NCBI RefSeq assembly: GCF_009858175.1
Contig: NZ_CP047393.1
Coordinates: forward strand, 1,178,001 to 1,242,000
Source: Pontibacillus sp. HMF3514
GTDB lineage: Bacteria; Bacillota; Bacilli; Bacillales; BH030062
Length of the DNA: 64,000 bases
Reading direction: 5' to 3'
Made by a program: the position numbers and the translations under genes. Below are positions 52,676 to 61,534 of the stretch, piece after piece. How positions within the stretch are numbered: position 1 is the first letter of the stretch; each line of letters begins with the position of its first letter. A model generated the notes under the pieces. That model had not been told where the DNA came from. It searched no databases and saw nothing but the letters and a program-made list of their open reading frames with translations.

Positions 52676-52704
52676 TTGTATTTTCAGAATATTGCTGATA
52701 TATT
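52676..52704 (+). promoter_or_regulatory. Sigma-A promoter of the first iol gene group
   Basis: TTGTAT (52676-52681), a 17-base spacer, and TATATT (52699-52704). The operator at 52717 lies just after the expected start point, as for a repressed promoter. Confidence 0.55.
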
Positions 52705-52716
52705 AATAATCAACAG

Positions 52717-52736
52717 TTAGGAAAGCGCTTACCTAA
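52717..52736. promoter_or_regulatory. LacI-type operator 1 (iol)
   Basis: TTAGGAAAGCGCTTACCTAA, a 20-base near-perfect palindrome around AAGCGCTT. It resembles the IolQ operator of Geobacillus and cre-like LacI-family sites. Confidence 0.8.
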
Positions 52737-52770
52737 AATGCTTACTACTTAAATTTAAGGAGGTTGATGG

Positions 52771-53622
52771 ATGGAAATTGCCTTTAATGAAGCAACAACC
52801 TTATCTTCTTCAACGCTAGAGCAAGACTTACAGCTATGTGAACAATTTGGGTATGACTATATTGAGATTCGTTTAGATAAGTTAAAAGAATATTTAATCC
52901 ATCACACTGTGGAAGATTTAGTTAATTTTTTTAATACGTCTAATTTAAAGCCTTTATCATTAAATGCCATTGAGTTTTTCACATTTCAGAATAAGACAAG
53001 CTTTGCCCTGATGGAAAAGGATCTACGCCTACTAGCGGAAATTGGTGAAAGGATTGGCTGCTCCACAATAGTGGTGGTACCTTCCTTTGATATTGGCCAT
53101 AAGACTAAAACGGAAATTAAAGAAGAAACCGTTCAATGTTTAGAAAGGCTTGTAAGCATTATAGAACATACATCGATGAAGCTTGCATTGGAGTTTGTTG
53201 GATATCCGAATTGCTCTATTAATACAATCCATCAGGCTAATGAAATTATTGAGACAATGGATCATCCGCAAATCGGCTTGGTAGTAGATTGTTTTCATGT
53301 TTATGCAATGAATTCAAATTTAGAGGATCTTAGACATGTTAAAGATGAAAACATATTGTTGTTCCATATTGATGATTGTGAGGATTTACCTCAAGGAAGT
53401 TTAAGGGATTGGCATCGTTTATGGCCCGGTGATGGCGTAATTCCTATAGAAGAAATCTATAACATTTTGAGGGAAAAGGGTTTTAAAGGGCCTGCATCAG
53501 TTGAATTATTTCGCCCGGCTTATTGGGAATTGCCTCCAGAACAATGTATTCAAGTAGCGAAACAGAGAGTAGCAGATGTTTTGGAAACATGCAATTCTAA
53601 TTATTTTTTGCAAAAAGGTTAA
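52771..53622 (+). CDS. iolI: IolI-like inosose isomerase (sugar phosphate isomerase/epimerase family)
   Basis: A 283-residue TIM-barrel protein. The opening FNEATTLSSSTLEQDLQLCE and DYIEIRLDKLKEYL closely follow Bacillus IolI, and LALEFVGYPNCSINT, LVVDCFHVYAMNSN and SVELFRPAYW carry the metal-binding Glu, Asp, His set. IolI interconverts 2-keto-myo-inositol and 1-keto-D-chiro-inositol. It is the first gene after the iol promoter and operator. GGAGG precedes the ATG. An operator overlaps its stop codon. Confidence 0.85.
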   Translation: MEIAFNEATTLSSSTLEQDLQLCEQFGYDYIEIRLDKLKEYLIHHTVEDLVNFFNTSNLKPLSLNAIEFFTFQNKTSFALMEKDLRLLAEIGERIGCSTIVVVPSFDIGHKTKTEIKEETVQCLERLVSIIEHTSMKLALEFVGYPNCSINTIHQANEIIETMDHPQIGLVVDCFHVYAMNSNLEDLRHVKDENILLFHIDDCEDLPQGSLRDWHRLWPGDGVIPIEEIYNILREKGFKGPASVELFRPAYWELPPEQCIQVAKQRVADVLETCNSNYFLQKG

Positions 53623-53631
53623 GCGCTTAAC
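53618..53631. promoter_or_regulatory. LacI-type operator 2 (iol)
   Basis: GTTAAGCGCTTAAC, a perfect palindrome that overlaps the iolI stop codon and precedes the ABC-transporter binding-protein gene. Confidence 0.7.
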
Positions 53632-53651
53632 TAAAAAAGGAGTGAACGAAT

Positions 53652-54941
53652 TTGAGAAAACTCGCAAGTATAGTAATGGCATTGGTAATTATGGTTGCAG
53701 CAGGTTGTTCGGATTCAAGTTCTGGTTCAGCTAATTCTGAGGGTGATTCGAAAACGATTTCAATTGCGATGGTTGCAGGTGCTGAATCAACGGCCATTAA
53801 AGAAATGGTTTCGCAATTTGAAAAAGAATCTGGGGTTAAAGTGGAATGGAATGAATTTGATTACAACACACTCTATGAACGAATTTATAATGACTTGAGA
53901 ACAGAAAGTGGCACATATGATGTCATTTTTGCAGATGATCCATGGATGCCGATGTTTGCAGGGGGAGGATTCCTGACACCATTAGGGGAGTTAGGATACG
54001 AACCGAGTGATGATTTTGCCAAGCTTTCTCGTCAGGTAAGCATGTGGCCAGCTCCAGAAGGTCCAAGATTACCAAGTGGTAACTCAGATGAAGAGCCTAA
54101 ATTTTATGGAGTTCCTCAAGTAGGAAATGTTCAGTTGTACTTTTATCGAAAAGATATTTTAAGTGAAGCTCCGGAAACTTGGAATGATGTAGAAAAAGCT
54201 ATTGCGAAGCATAAAGACGATATCAAATATGGTTTCATACATAGAGGAGCGCGTGGAAATCCAATTGCTACTAACTTCAACGCTTTCCTATGGTCTCATG
54301 GAGCTGACTTCTTTGATGAGGAATGGAACGTAACGCTAGACAGTCCAAAGGCAATTAAAGCTCTAGAACAGTATGTTAGTTTTAAAGAAAATGCCCCAGA
54401 AGGAATTGCAAACTATAATGCAGACTCTCTTGGCCGTGTGATGACTAAAGGTGACGGACTGATGTCCATCAATTGGCCAGCGTGGGGACAAACCATGGAG
54501 AACCCTGATAAATCTGAGGTTGTCGGCAAAATGGGATATTCTCTTGTTCCAAAAGCAGAAGGTGAAGAACACGCACCGATGGTTGGTAATTGGATCTTCG
54601 GAATACCGAAAGCATCTGATTCAAAAGATGCAGCTTTAAAATTCATCAAATGGGCATCTTCTAAAGAAGTCCAGAAAGAGATGACAAAACGCGGGGGAAT
54701 CCCAACCCGTACTAGTGTATTAACAGATTCTGAATTGCAAAAAGAATATCCTTACCTTGAAGCGGTAAAAGAAGGGCTAGAAAACGGAAAAATGCGCCCG
54801 CGTACACCACTTTATTCAGAAATTGAATCCATTTATGGAACCCATCTGAATCGTGCATTGATCGGTGAATTGAGTCCAGAAGAAGCACTAACCAAGGCTG
54901 CAAATAAGATTCGTAAACTGATGGAGGAGAATGGTTACTGA
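53652..54941 (+). CDS. ABC sugar transporter substrate-binding lipoprotein
   Basis: A 429-residue extracellular solute-binding protein (family 1). A lipoprotein signal peptide ends in MVAAGC with the lipidated Cys at about residue 19. SIAMVAGAESTAIKEMVSQF and the DVIFADDPWMPMFAGGG segment are typical. It starts at TTG 53652 behind AAAGGAGTG. It works with the two permeases encoded next; no ATPase gene is in the group, so a shared MsmK-type ATPase elsewhere is likely. Context points to inositol or a related polyol as ligand. Confidence 0.88.
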   Translation: MRKLASIVMALVIMVAAGCSDSSSGSANSEGDSKTISIAMVAGAESTAIKEMVSQFEKESGVKVEWNEFDYNTLYERIYNDLRTESGTYDVIFADDPWMPMFAGGGFLTPLGELGYEPSDDFAKLSRQVSMWPAPEGPRLPSGNSDEEPKFYGVPQVGNVQLYFYRKDILSEAPETWNDVEKAIAKHKDDIKYGFIHRGARGNPIATNFNAFLWSHGADFFDEEWNVTLDSPKAIKALEQYVSFKENAPEGIANYNADSLGRVMTKGDGLMSINWPAWGQTMENPDKSEVVGKMGYSLVPKAEGEEHAPMVGNWIFGIPKASDSKDAALKFIKWASSKEVQKEMTKRGGIPTRTSVLTDSELQKEYPYLEAVKEGLENGKMRPRTPLYSEIESIYGTHLNRALIGELSPEEALTKAANKIRKLMEENGY

Positions 54942-55017
54942 TTAGGAAAAGGGGCATAGCGGCTATTTGGCGTTGTGCCCTACTAATCTTTCATTAATTT
55001 CTGGAAGGAGCTATAAC

Positions 55018-55968
55018 ATGAGTGAGAAGTCTTCCGTAACAGAAGTATTAAGCTCTAAAAATATTGCTGAGAAAAAAAGAAAAAGTGGAAATGCATTTCT
55101 TAAATCGGAAAGAAGATTACCTTATTATCTATTGTTACCAACATTTATTATTTTGGTGATTTTAACCGTTTTCCCTATAGGTTATTCCATTGTTGTATCC
55201 TTTTCTGGATTTGATACATTTGGGAACTCAACTGGATTTCAAGGGCTGCAAAACTATATAGATATCTTTAAAAGCATACCTTTTTGGAATGCTTTAATGA
55301 TTACCTTAATTTACACTGTTTTAGCCGTATCTTTGGAAATGTTTTTAGGTTTTAATCTGGCTTTAATGGTTTCAAATGACGGAAAGATGATGAACTATTT
55401 ACGCTGGTTTTTAATCATTCCTATGATGCTTTCTCCACTTGTTGTAGCAGTCGTGTTCAAATTAATGCTAAATACAGACATGGGGATCATTAATTATATG
55501 CTTCAAAGTCTAGGATTTTCAAAGGTGAATTTCCTTGGAGATTCCATGACAGCCTTTCTTTCGTTGGTTGCAGTTGATATATGGCAATGGACACCAATGT
55601 GTTTCCTAATCTTACTAGCAGGGTTGCAGTCTTTACCAAAGGACCCATTTGAGGCCGCAGAAATTGATGGGGCATCAAAGTTTCAGATCGTTCGGTTTGT
55701 AACACTTCCTATGTTAAAACCTATCATCATTGTTGCGCTTGTCATTAGAACTATGGATGCGTTGCGTACATTTGACCAAGTTTTCGTCCTAACACAGGGT
55801 GGTCCAGGAAGGTCGACTGAAACGATTAGTTTCTTAATGTATCGTTCTGCTATGAAATTCTCTGATTTTGGTTTTTCTTCAGCAGGTCTATTGATTGTTC
55901 TCGTAGTCACGATATTGATTTCTACGTTCTTAATTAAACTAATGAATCGTTCTCAAGCAGCGAATTAA
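55018..55968 (+). CDS. ABC sugar transporter permease, MalF type
   Basis: A 316-residue permease with six predicted helices after a ~35-residue cytoplasmic start. The EAA loop FEAAEIDGASKFQIVRFVTLP near residue 205 is the contact with the ATPase. ATG 55018 follows AAGGAG; the frame extends upstream without a site. It pairs with the MalG-type permease that begins 15 bases after it. Confidence 0.9.
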   Translation: MSEKSSVTEVLSSKNIAEKKRKSGNAFLKSERRLPYYLLLPTFIILVILTVFPIGYSIVVSFSGFDTFGNSTGFQGLQNYIDIFKSIPFWNALMITLIYTVLAVSLEMFLGFNLALMVSNDGKMMNYLRWFLIIPMMLSPLVVAVVFKLMLNTDMGIINYMLQSLGFSKVNFLGDSMTAFLSLVAVDIWQWTPMCFLILLAGLQSLPKDPFEAAEIDGASKFQIVRFVTLPMLKPIIIVALVIRTMDALRTFDQVFVLTQGGPGRSTETISFLMYRSAMKFSDFGFSSAGLLIVLVVTILISTFLIKLMNRSQAAN

Positions 55969-55983
55969 AGGAGTGTGTCAACC

Positions 55984-56853
55984 ATGTCTCAAGCTGTAAA
56001 ACCAAAGGGAGAATGGAAAACTAAAATCTTTCGAGGGGTTTTCTTAACAGGCACAATTATGTTTATTTTCTTTCCACTCTATTGGATGGTCATTACAAGT
56101 TTGAAGAAGGAAAGAGAATTATTCTCAGATACTCAAACATTTTTTCCTAAAGAGCTAACTTGGGAATATTATTTCGATCCCGTTAATGGAATTTTTGCAC
56201 CAGGAAGTCCTTTTATCGATTTCTTTATTAACAGTACCATTGTATCTTTTACATCGATGCTATTGTGCGTGTTAATAGGATCTTATGCAGCATATAGCCT
56301 TGCTCGGTTTACATTGAAGAAAAATAGAAATGAAAAAATAGCTTTTATTATTTTAACAGCTAGGATGCTACCCCCTATTGTATTAGTTATTCCGTTGTAT
56401 TTAATTATGCAGAAGTTAGGTCTCGTTAATACATTGTGGGCTATGCTTATTGTCTATACTGGATTTAATTTACCTTTTGTGGTTTGGATGATGAAAGCAT
56501 TTTTCGAAGAGGTTCCACAAAGTCTAGAAGAATCTGCTATGATTGACGGTTATTCCAGAATTATGGCGTTTTACAAAATTGTATTACCACTTGCCCTACC
56601 TGGTTTAGTAGCAACATCAATCTTCACAGTAATATTGACGTGGAATGAATTTTTATTCAGCATGTTCCTCTTAAACTCTACTGATGTGATGACGTTGCCA
56701 GCGGGTATATCTACCTTTATTACACAATATCAAACCAATTGGGGTGCATTAACGGGTGCTGCCACCGTTTCTATCATTCCGGTATTAGTGTTCTCGTTTG
56801 TTGTTCAGAAACACCTTGTTAAAGGGATGACTTTAGGTGCAGTAAAAGGATAA
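55984..56853 (+). CDS. ABC sugar transporter permease, MalG type
   Basis: A 289-residue permease with six predicted helices. The EAA loop SLEESAMIDGYSRIMAFYKI is near residue 180. AAAGGAG overlaps the stop of the previous gene; ATG 55984 is ten bases away and preferred over GTG 55975. It forms the membrane channel with the MalF-type partner. Confidence 0.9.
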   Translation: MSQAVKPKGEWKTKIFRGVFLTGTIMFIFFPLYWMVITSLKKERELFSDTQTFFPKELTWEYYFDPVNGIFAPGSPFIDFFINSTIVSFTSMLLCVLIGSYAAYSLARFTLKKNRNEKIAFIILTARMLPPIVLVIPLYLIMQKLGLVNTLWAMLIVYTGFNLPFVVWMMKAFFEEVPQSLEESAMIDGYSRIMAFYKIVLPLALPGLVATSIFTVILTWNEFLFSMFLLNSTDVMTLPAGISTFITQYQTNWGALTGAATVSIIPVLVFSFVVQKHLVKGMTLGAVKG

Positions 56854-56899
56854 TCAATCAAAATAAAAATTAACTTTTTATGAAAGGAGCGGTTTAAAC

Positions 56900-57928
56900 T
56901 TGTCAAAAGAAAAAGCCGTTGTCGCTATTATTGGTGGAGGAAGAATAGGACAATTACATGCTGACCACGCATTAAAATCCGACAAAGTTGAATTGAAAAC
57001 CTTGGCAGATATTAATCTAGAAGGCTTAAGAGGTACAAAATACGAAGAAAACATCCCCATTCTAACAACTGATACAGAAACGATTTTTAACGATTCTACT
57101 ATTGATGCAGTATTTATTTGCTCTAGTACAGATACACATTTAACTTACATCAAAAGAGCTACACAAACAGGGAAACATATTTTCTGTGAAAAGCCGATTA
57201 GCTTTAATGTTGAAGAAACACGAGAAGTTCTACAATTAGTCAAAATCTCTGGTGTCAAGTTTCAAGTTGGTTTTAACCGCCGATATGACAAACATTTCAG
57301 GAAAGTATATGAAACAATACGTGATGGAAAAGTAGGAAACCCTCATGTGATTAAGGTTACATCTCGTGATCCAGAACCACCCCCAGAGGAATATATTAAA
57401 CGTTCGGGTGGCATGTTTATGGATATGACCATTCACGACTTTGATATGGTCCGTTTTCTTTCAGGGAGTGAAGTAAAAGATATCACTGTAAAAGCTGCTA
57501 ATTTAGTGGATCCAAAATTTGGGCGTAACGGTGATGTGGATACAGCTATTATAACCTTAACGTTTCAAGATGGTTCACTAGGCGTGATTGACAATAGTCG
57601 CGAAGCAGTTTATGGGTATGATCAACGAATTGAAGTATTTGGTGATCAAGGTGTTGTGTCTGCTGACAATGAATCCCCAACAAATGTGCAAATTAGTACT
57701 AAAGATATCGTGTCTATCGATCATCCAAAATACTTTTTCATAGAGCGTTATCTAGACGCTTACATTGAGGAACTTGATGAATTTATCACTTCCATATTAG
57801 AAAATAAAACGTTACTAACCACTGGGGAAGATGGGTTAAAAGCAGAAATGTTGGCAAAAGCAGCGCAAATATCCTGGGAAGAAAAGCGTACCGTTCAGTT
57901 AGAAGAACTGGAAAAGGTTGTTCAGTAG
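56900..57928 (+). CDS. iolG: Inositol 2-dehydrogenase-like oxidoreductase (Gfo/Idh/MocA)
   Basis: A 342-residue NAD-dependent dehydrogenase. The Rossmann motif IGGGRIGQLHAD is at residue 11, the CEKPISF motif with the catalytic Lys near 97, and the IHDFDMVRF motif with catalytic His/Asp near 178. RRYDKHFRKVYE and NSREAVYGYDQRIEVFG agree closely with inositol 2-dehydrogenases, which oxidise myo-inositol to scyllo-inosose, the first step of the pathway. It starts at TTG 56900 behind GAAAGGAG. Confidence 0.82.
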   Translation: MSKEKAVVAIIGGGRIGQLHADHALKSDKVELKTLADINLEGLRGTKYEENIPILTTDTETIFNDSTIDAVFICSSTDTHLTYIKRATQTGKHIFCEKPISFNVEETREVLQLVKISGVKFQVGFNRRYDKHFRKVYETIRDGKVGNPHVIKVTSRDPEPPPEEYIKRSGGMFMDMTIHDFDMVRFLSGSEVKDITVKAANLVDPKFGRNGDVDTAIITLTFQDGSLGVIDNSREAVYGYDQRIEVFGDQGVVSADNESPTNVQISTKDIVSIDHPKYFFIERYLDAYIEELDEFITSILENKTLLTTGEDGLKAEMLAKAAQISWEEKRTVQLEELEKVVQ

Positions 57929-57970
57929 TACTATGAAATTCTAAATTTTCCAAATATATAAACTCAACTG

Positions 57971-57999
57971 TTGAAGTGATACAGGGAGTCAAGTATACT
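57971..57999 (+). promoter_or_regulatory. Sigma-A promoter for iolB
   Basis: TTGAAG (57971-57976), 17-base spacer, TATACT (57994-57999). The operator at 58011 covers the expected start-site region. Confidence 0.7.
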
Positions 58000-58010
58000 T
58001 GGTTTCAATA

Positions 58011-58032
58011 TTAAGGAAAGCGCTTACCTTAA
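58011..58032. promoter_or_regulatory. LacI-type operator 3 (iol)
   Basis: TTAAGGAAAGCGCTTACC plus TTAA, a 22-base palindrome with one mismatched pair, directly downstream of the iolB promoter. Confidence 0.82.
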
Positions 58033-58054
58033 TAATGTTTATAGGAGGTTTATA

Positions 58055-58873
58055 ATGGCGAACTTAACTGTAAAGCCGAACGAAAGGGATCAAGAGGGAA
58101 AAATCCTATCTGTAACTCCAGAAACAGCAGGGTGGGATTATGTAGGCTTTGATGTACATGTTTTAAGGCAAGGAGAGGATATATCAAAGCTAACGAACGA
58201 TAAAGAAGTTTGCCTCGTGTTATTAAGTGGCAAGGCAACTGTAAACACAAAAAATGATACTTTTGCAGAAATTGGAGAACGGAAGAATGTTTTCGAGAAA
58301 ATTCCTCCATATTCCGTATATATTCCAAGTAATGACGAATACACAGTAACGGCACATACAGAAGTAGAATTAGCTGTATGCTCTGCTCCAGGTAAAGGCA
58401 ACTATGAGGCTCGATTAATTTCCCCATCTGATGTAGGGGTAGCAGATCGAGGGCATGGTAAAATGTCTAGAAAAATTCATAATATCTTACCAGAGCAAGA
58501 ACCAGCGGATAGTTTATTAGTGGTTGAGGTGTACACTCCTGATGGTAATACTTCTAGCTATCCTCCTCATAAGCATGATACGGACAATTTACCGAATGAA
58601 TCTTATTTAGAAGAAACCTATTATCATAAAATTAACCCAGAGCAAGGGTTTGTATTTCAAAGGGTCTATAACGACGATCGTAGTCTAGATGAAGCTTTAA
58701 GTGTAGAAAATTGTAATGTAGTCCTTGTACCAGAAGGATATCACCCTGTCTCTTCAGTACCAGGGTATGAATCCTACTATTTAAATGTAATGGCTGGGCC
58801 AACCCGAGCATGGAAGTTTCACAATGATCCAGATCACGAGTGGTTATTTAAAAATGTTATGGAAACAAAATAG
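58055..58873 (+). CDS. iolB: 5-deoxy-glucuronate isomerase IolB
   Basis: A 272-residue cupin-fold isomerase that converts 5-deoxy-D-glucuronate to 2-deoxy-5-keto-D-gluconate. WDYVGFDVHVLRQGED near the start and SSYPPHKHDTDNLPNESYL with the metal-binding His/Glu cluster near residue 170 are diagnostic. AGGAGG precedes the ATG. It has its own promoter and operator. Confidence 0.93.
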   Translation: MANLTVKPNERDQEGKILSVTPETAGWDYVGFDVHVLRQGEDISKLTNDKEVCLVLLSGKATVNTKNDTFAEIGERKNVFEKIPPYSVYIPSNDEYTVTAHTEVELAVCSAPGKGNYEARLISPSDVGVADRGHGKMSRKIHNILPEQEPADSLLVVEVYTPDGNTSSYPPHKHDTDNLPNESYLEETYYHKINPEQGFVFQRVYNDDRSLDEALSVENCNVVLVPEGYHPVSSVPGYESYYLNVMAGPTRAWKFHNDPDHEWLFKNVMETK

Positions 58874-58904
58874 AAACGCATTGCCTTTTTATTTTTAGAT
58901 TTTA

Positions 58905-58918
58905 GTTAAGCGCTTAAC
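58905..58918. promoter_or_regulatory. LacI-type operator 4 (iol)
   Basis: GTTAAGCGCTTAAC within TTAGTTAAGCGCTTAACC, about 25 bases before the iolC start. Confidence 0.75.
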
Positions 58919-58942
58919 CTAATCAAAAAAGGAGGGTTCGAT

Positions 58943-59941
58943 ATGTACGATCTCAACTTTAAGCAAGATCGTCCAATCGATTTAATAGGTGTAGGTCGAC
59001 TATGTATTGATTTAAATACAAATCAAATAAATACACCAATGGAAGAGACGGTTTCTTTTACTAAATATGTTGGTGGGTCTCCTGCTAATATCGCCATCGG
59101 AGCTTCTCGACTTGGTCTTAAAAGTGGGTTTATTGGTAAAGTCTCAGATGACCAAATGGGAAGGTTTATTACAAAGTATTTAGATGACAACAATATTGAT
59201 ACTTCAGGTGTTTCTATTGATGACACCGGTGCGGTAACAGGGCTTGCTTTTACAGAAATCAAAAGTCCTGAAGACTGTAGTATTCTCATGTATCGAGATA
59301 ATGTAGCTGATTTAAAACTAGATACAGCTGAAGTCTCAGAGGACTATATTAAACAATCTAAATCCATTTTAATTTCGGGTACAGCTCTTTCAGCAAGTCC
59401 TTCTAGAGAAGCAGTCTTTCTTGCACTCGAGTACGCTAGAAAACATGGGGTAGTGGTTGTGTTCGATTTGGATTATCGTCCGTATTCATGGAATTCAGAA
59501 CAAGAAACTGCAACGTATTTTAATTTAGCAGCTGAAAAGTGCGACGTCATCATTGGAACAAGAGATGAATTTGATGTAATGGAACAATTCGAAGGAGATA
59601 AGCAATCTTCTGATCGGGATACTGCGCAAAAGTGGTTCGACCATCATGCTGAAATTGTTGTCATTAAACATGGGGGAGAAGGTTCAATTGCCTATACGAA
59701 ATCTGGTTTTTCTCATAAAGGTGACATTTTCAAAACAAAGGTACTAAAAACCTTTGGAGCAGGTGATTCATATGCTTCAGCTTTTATATACGGTTTGTTA
59801 AATCAATGGGATATACCTAGTGCGATGGAGTTTGGAAGTGCCTCGGCATCTATTGTTATTTCCAAGCATAGCTGCTCAGAAGCGATGCCAACGAAAAATG
59901 AGATTGATACGTTCATAGATTCAGCTGTAAAAGCTAGGTGA
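58943..59941 (+). CDS. iolC: 5-dehydro-2-deoxygluconokinase IolC
   Basis: A 332-residue PfkB-family kinase. YVGGSPANIAIGASRLG near residue 38 is the substrate site and TFGAGDSYASAFIYGLL near 270 the ATP/catalytic signature. The opening DLIGVGRLCIDLNTNQ is typical of IolC. It phosphorylates 2-deoxy-5-keto-D-gluconate. AAAGGAGG precedes the ATG. iolA follows after 51 bases. Confidence 0.93.
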   Translation: MYDLNFKQDRPIDLIGVGRLCIDLNTNQINTPMEETVSFTKYVGGSPANIAIGASRLGLKSGFIGKVSDDQMGRFITKYLDDNNIDTSGVSIDDTGAVTGLAFTEIKSPEDCSILMYRDNVADLKLDTAEVSEDYIKQSKSILISGTALSASPSREAVFLALEYARKHGVVVVFDLDYRPYSWNSEQETATYFNLAAEKCDVIIGTRDEFDVMEQFEGDKQSSDRDTAQKWFDHHAEIVVIKHGGEGSIAYTKSGFSHKGDIFKTKVLKTFGAGDSYASAFIYGLLNQWDIPSAMEFGSASASIVISKHSCSEAMPTKNEIDTFIDSAVKAR

Positions 59942-59992
59942 TCAATATACTGATTTATAAATTTGAAAGATCTAAATATAGGAGGTAATTGA

Positions 59993-61453
59993 ATGACTCA
60001 AACCACATTTGAAAAGGTGAATAATTATGTCGGTGGTAAGTGGATAGAATCCAATACAGATAAAACAGAATCTGTTTTCAATCCTGCAACTGGAGAAGTG
60101 ATTGCAGAAGTACCTATATCTACAAGAGAAGACTTGGACCATGCGGCAAGCGTTGCAAGTGAGGCTTTTAAAACGTGGAGTGAGGTCCCAGTTCCAAAAC
60201 GGGCTAGAATTCTATTTAAGTACCAACAACTATTAGTAGAACATTGGGATGAATTAGCTGAATTAATAACTATAGAGAATGGGAAAAACTTCAAAGAAGC
60301 GTATGGTGAAGTACAACGTGGAATTGAATGTGTGGAATTTGCAACTGGTGCACCTAGCCTAATGATGGGATCTCAATTACCTTCCATATCTTCAGGTATG
60401 GAGTCGGGTACGTACCGATATCCTATTGGAGTGGTAGGGGGGATCACTCCATTTAACTTCCCAATGATGGTGCCATGTTGGATGTTCCCAATGGCACTAG
60501 CTACAGGGAATACATTCATTTTGAAGCCTTCGGAGCGAACACCGTTACTGGCTAACCGCCTGGCTGAATTATTAGAGGAAGCAGGTTTACCAGACGGAGT
60601 GTTTAACATCGTTCACGGGGCTCATGATGTAGTGAATGGAATATTGGATAACAAGGATATTAAGGCTATTTCTTTCGTAGGTTCACAACCGGTAGCGGAG
60701 TATGTATATAAGCGTGGAACAGATAACCTAAAGAGAGTTCAAGCACTAGCAGGCGCTAAAAACCATTCTATTGTGTTAAGCGACGCTAATATTGAAAATG
60801 CTGTAACTCAAATTTTTAATGCTGCATTTGGGTCTGCAGGAGAACGCTGCATGGCGTGTTCTGTCGTTGCAGTGGAGGAGGATATAGCAGATGAATTTAT
60901 CCAGCGTCTCGTACAAAAATCAAATGAAATAAAAATAGGAAATGGACTTGAAGACGACGTTTTCCTTGGCCCTGTTATTCGTGATCAACATAAGGAACGT
61001 ACGATTCAATATATTCAAACAGGTGAAGAAGAAGGGGCGACCTTAGTTCGCGATGGACGAAAAGATGTCGAAGGTGAACAGGAAGGATATTTCGTAGGAC
61101 CGACAATTTTTGATGAGGTAACAAGTGAAATGAAAATCTGGCAGGATGAGATCTTTGCTCCCGTTCTCTCCATTGCTAGAGTTAAAAATCTTGAAGAGGC
61201 GGTTGAGCTAACGAACACTTCTCGTTTTGCTAATGGAGCTTGCATTTTCACTAAAGATGGAGGAAGTGTAAGGAATTTCCGTGAAACGATTGATGCTGGA
61301 ATGCTTGGAGTGAATATAGGGGTACCAGCTCCAATGGCATTCTTTCCATTCTCTGGTTGGAAAGATTCCTTCTATGGCGATCTACATGCTAACGGAAAAG
61401 ATGGTGTTGCATTTTACACGAGGCAAAAAGTTGTAACAGGCCGTTGGGTATAA
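59993..61453 (+). CDS. iolA: Methylmalonate-semialdehyde dehydrogenase IolA/MmsA
   Basis: A 486-residue CoA-acylating aldehyde dehydrogenase. It converts malonic or methylmalonic semialdehyde to acetyl- or propionyl-CoA. [19 protein letters not shown] near residue 153 is characteristic, KPSERTP carries the cofactor Lys, and the catalytic Cys lies in [10 protein letters not shown] near 286. It is the last step of inositol breakdown. GGAGG lies before the ATG. Confidence 0.93.
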   Translation: MTQTTFEKVNNYVGGKWIESNTDKTESVFNPATGEVIAEVPISTREDLDHAASVASEAFKTWSEVPVPKRARILFKYQQLLVEHWDELAELITIENGKNFKEAYGEVQRGIECVEFATGAPSLMMGSQLPSISSGMESGTYRYPIGVVGGITPFNFPMMVPCWMFPMALATGNTFILKPSERTPLLANRLAELLEEAGLPDGVFNIVHGAHDVVNGILDNKDIKAISFVGSQPVAEYVYKRGTDNLKRVQALAGAKNHSIVLSDANIENAVTQIFNAAFGSAGERCMACSVVAVEEDIADEFIQRLVQKSNEIKIGNGLEDDVFLGPVIRDQHKERTIQYIQTGEEEGATLVRDGRKDVEGEQEGYFVGPTIFDEVTSEMKIWQDEIFAPVLSIARVKNLEEAVELTNTSRFANGACIFTKDGGSVRNFRETIDAGMLGVNIGVPAPMAFFPFSGWKDSFYGDLHANGKDGVAFYTRQKVVTGRWV

Positions 61454-61534
61454 GAGTGATAGCCGGATAGGGATTTCCTCTTTCCGGCTATATGTGCATC
61501 TTCTGACTTCCATAATAAAATGAGGTGAATGATA

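Larger units (their letters stand above)
52238..52770. other. Upstream region of the iol locus with an orphan terminator
   Basis: No protein gene was seen. 52372-52556 holds a possible structured RNA: CAGATC...CTCTCAA (52372-52385) can pair with TTGAGGGGAGGAGATCTG (52466-52483), an inner GAAGGT / ACCTTC hairpin lies between, and a terminator follows. The iol promoter and operator occupy 52676-52736. Confidence 0.5.
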
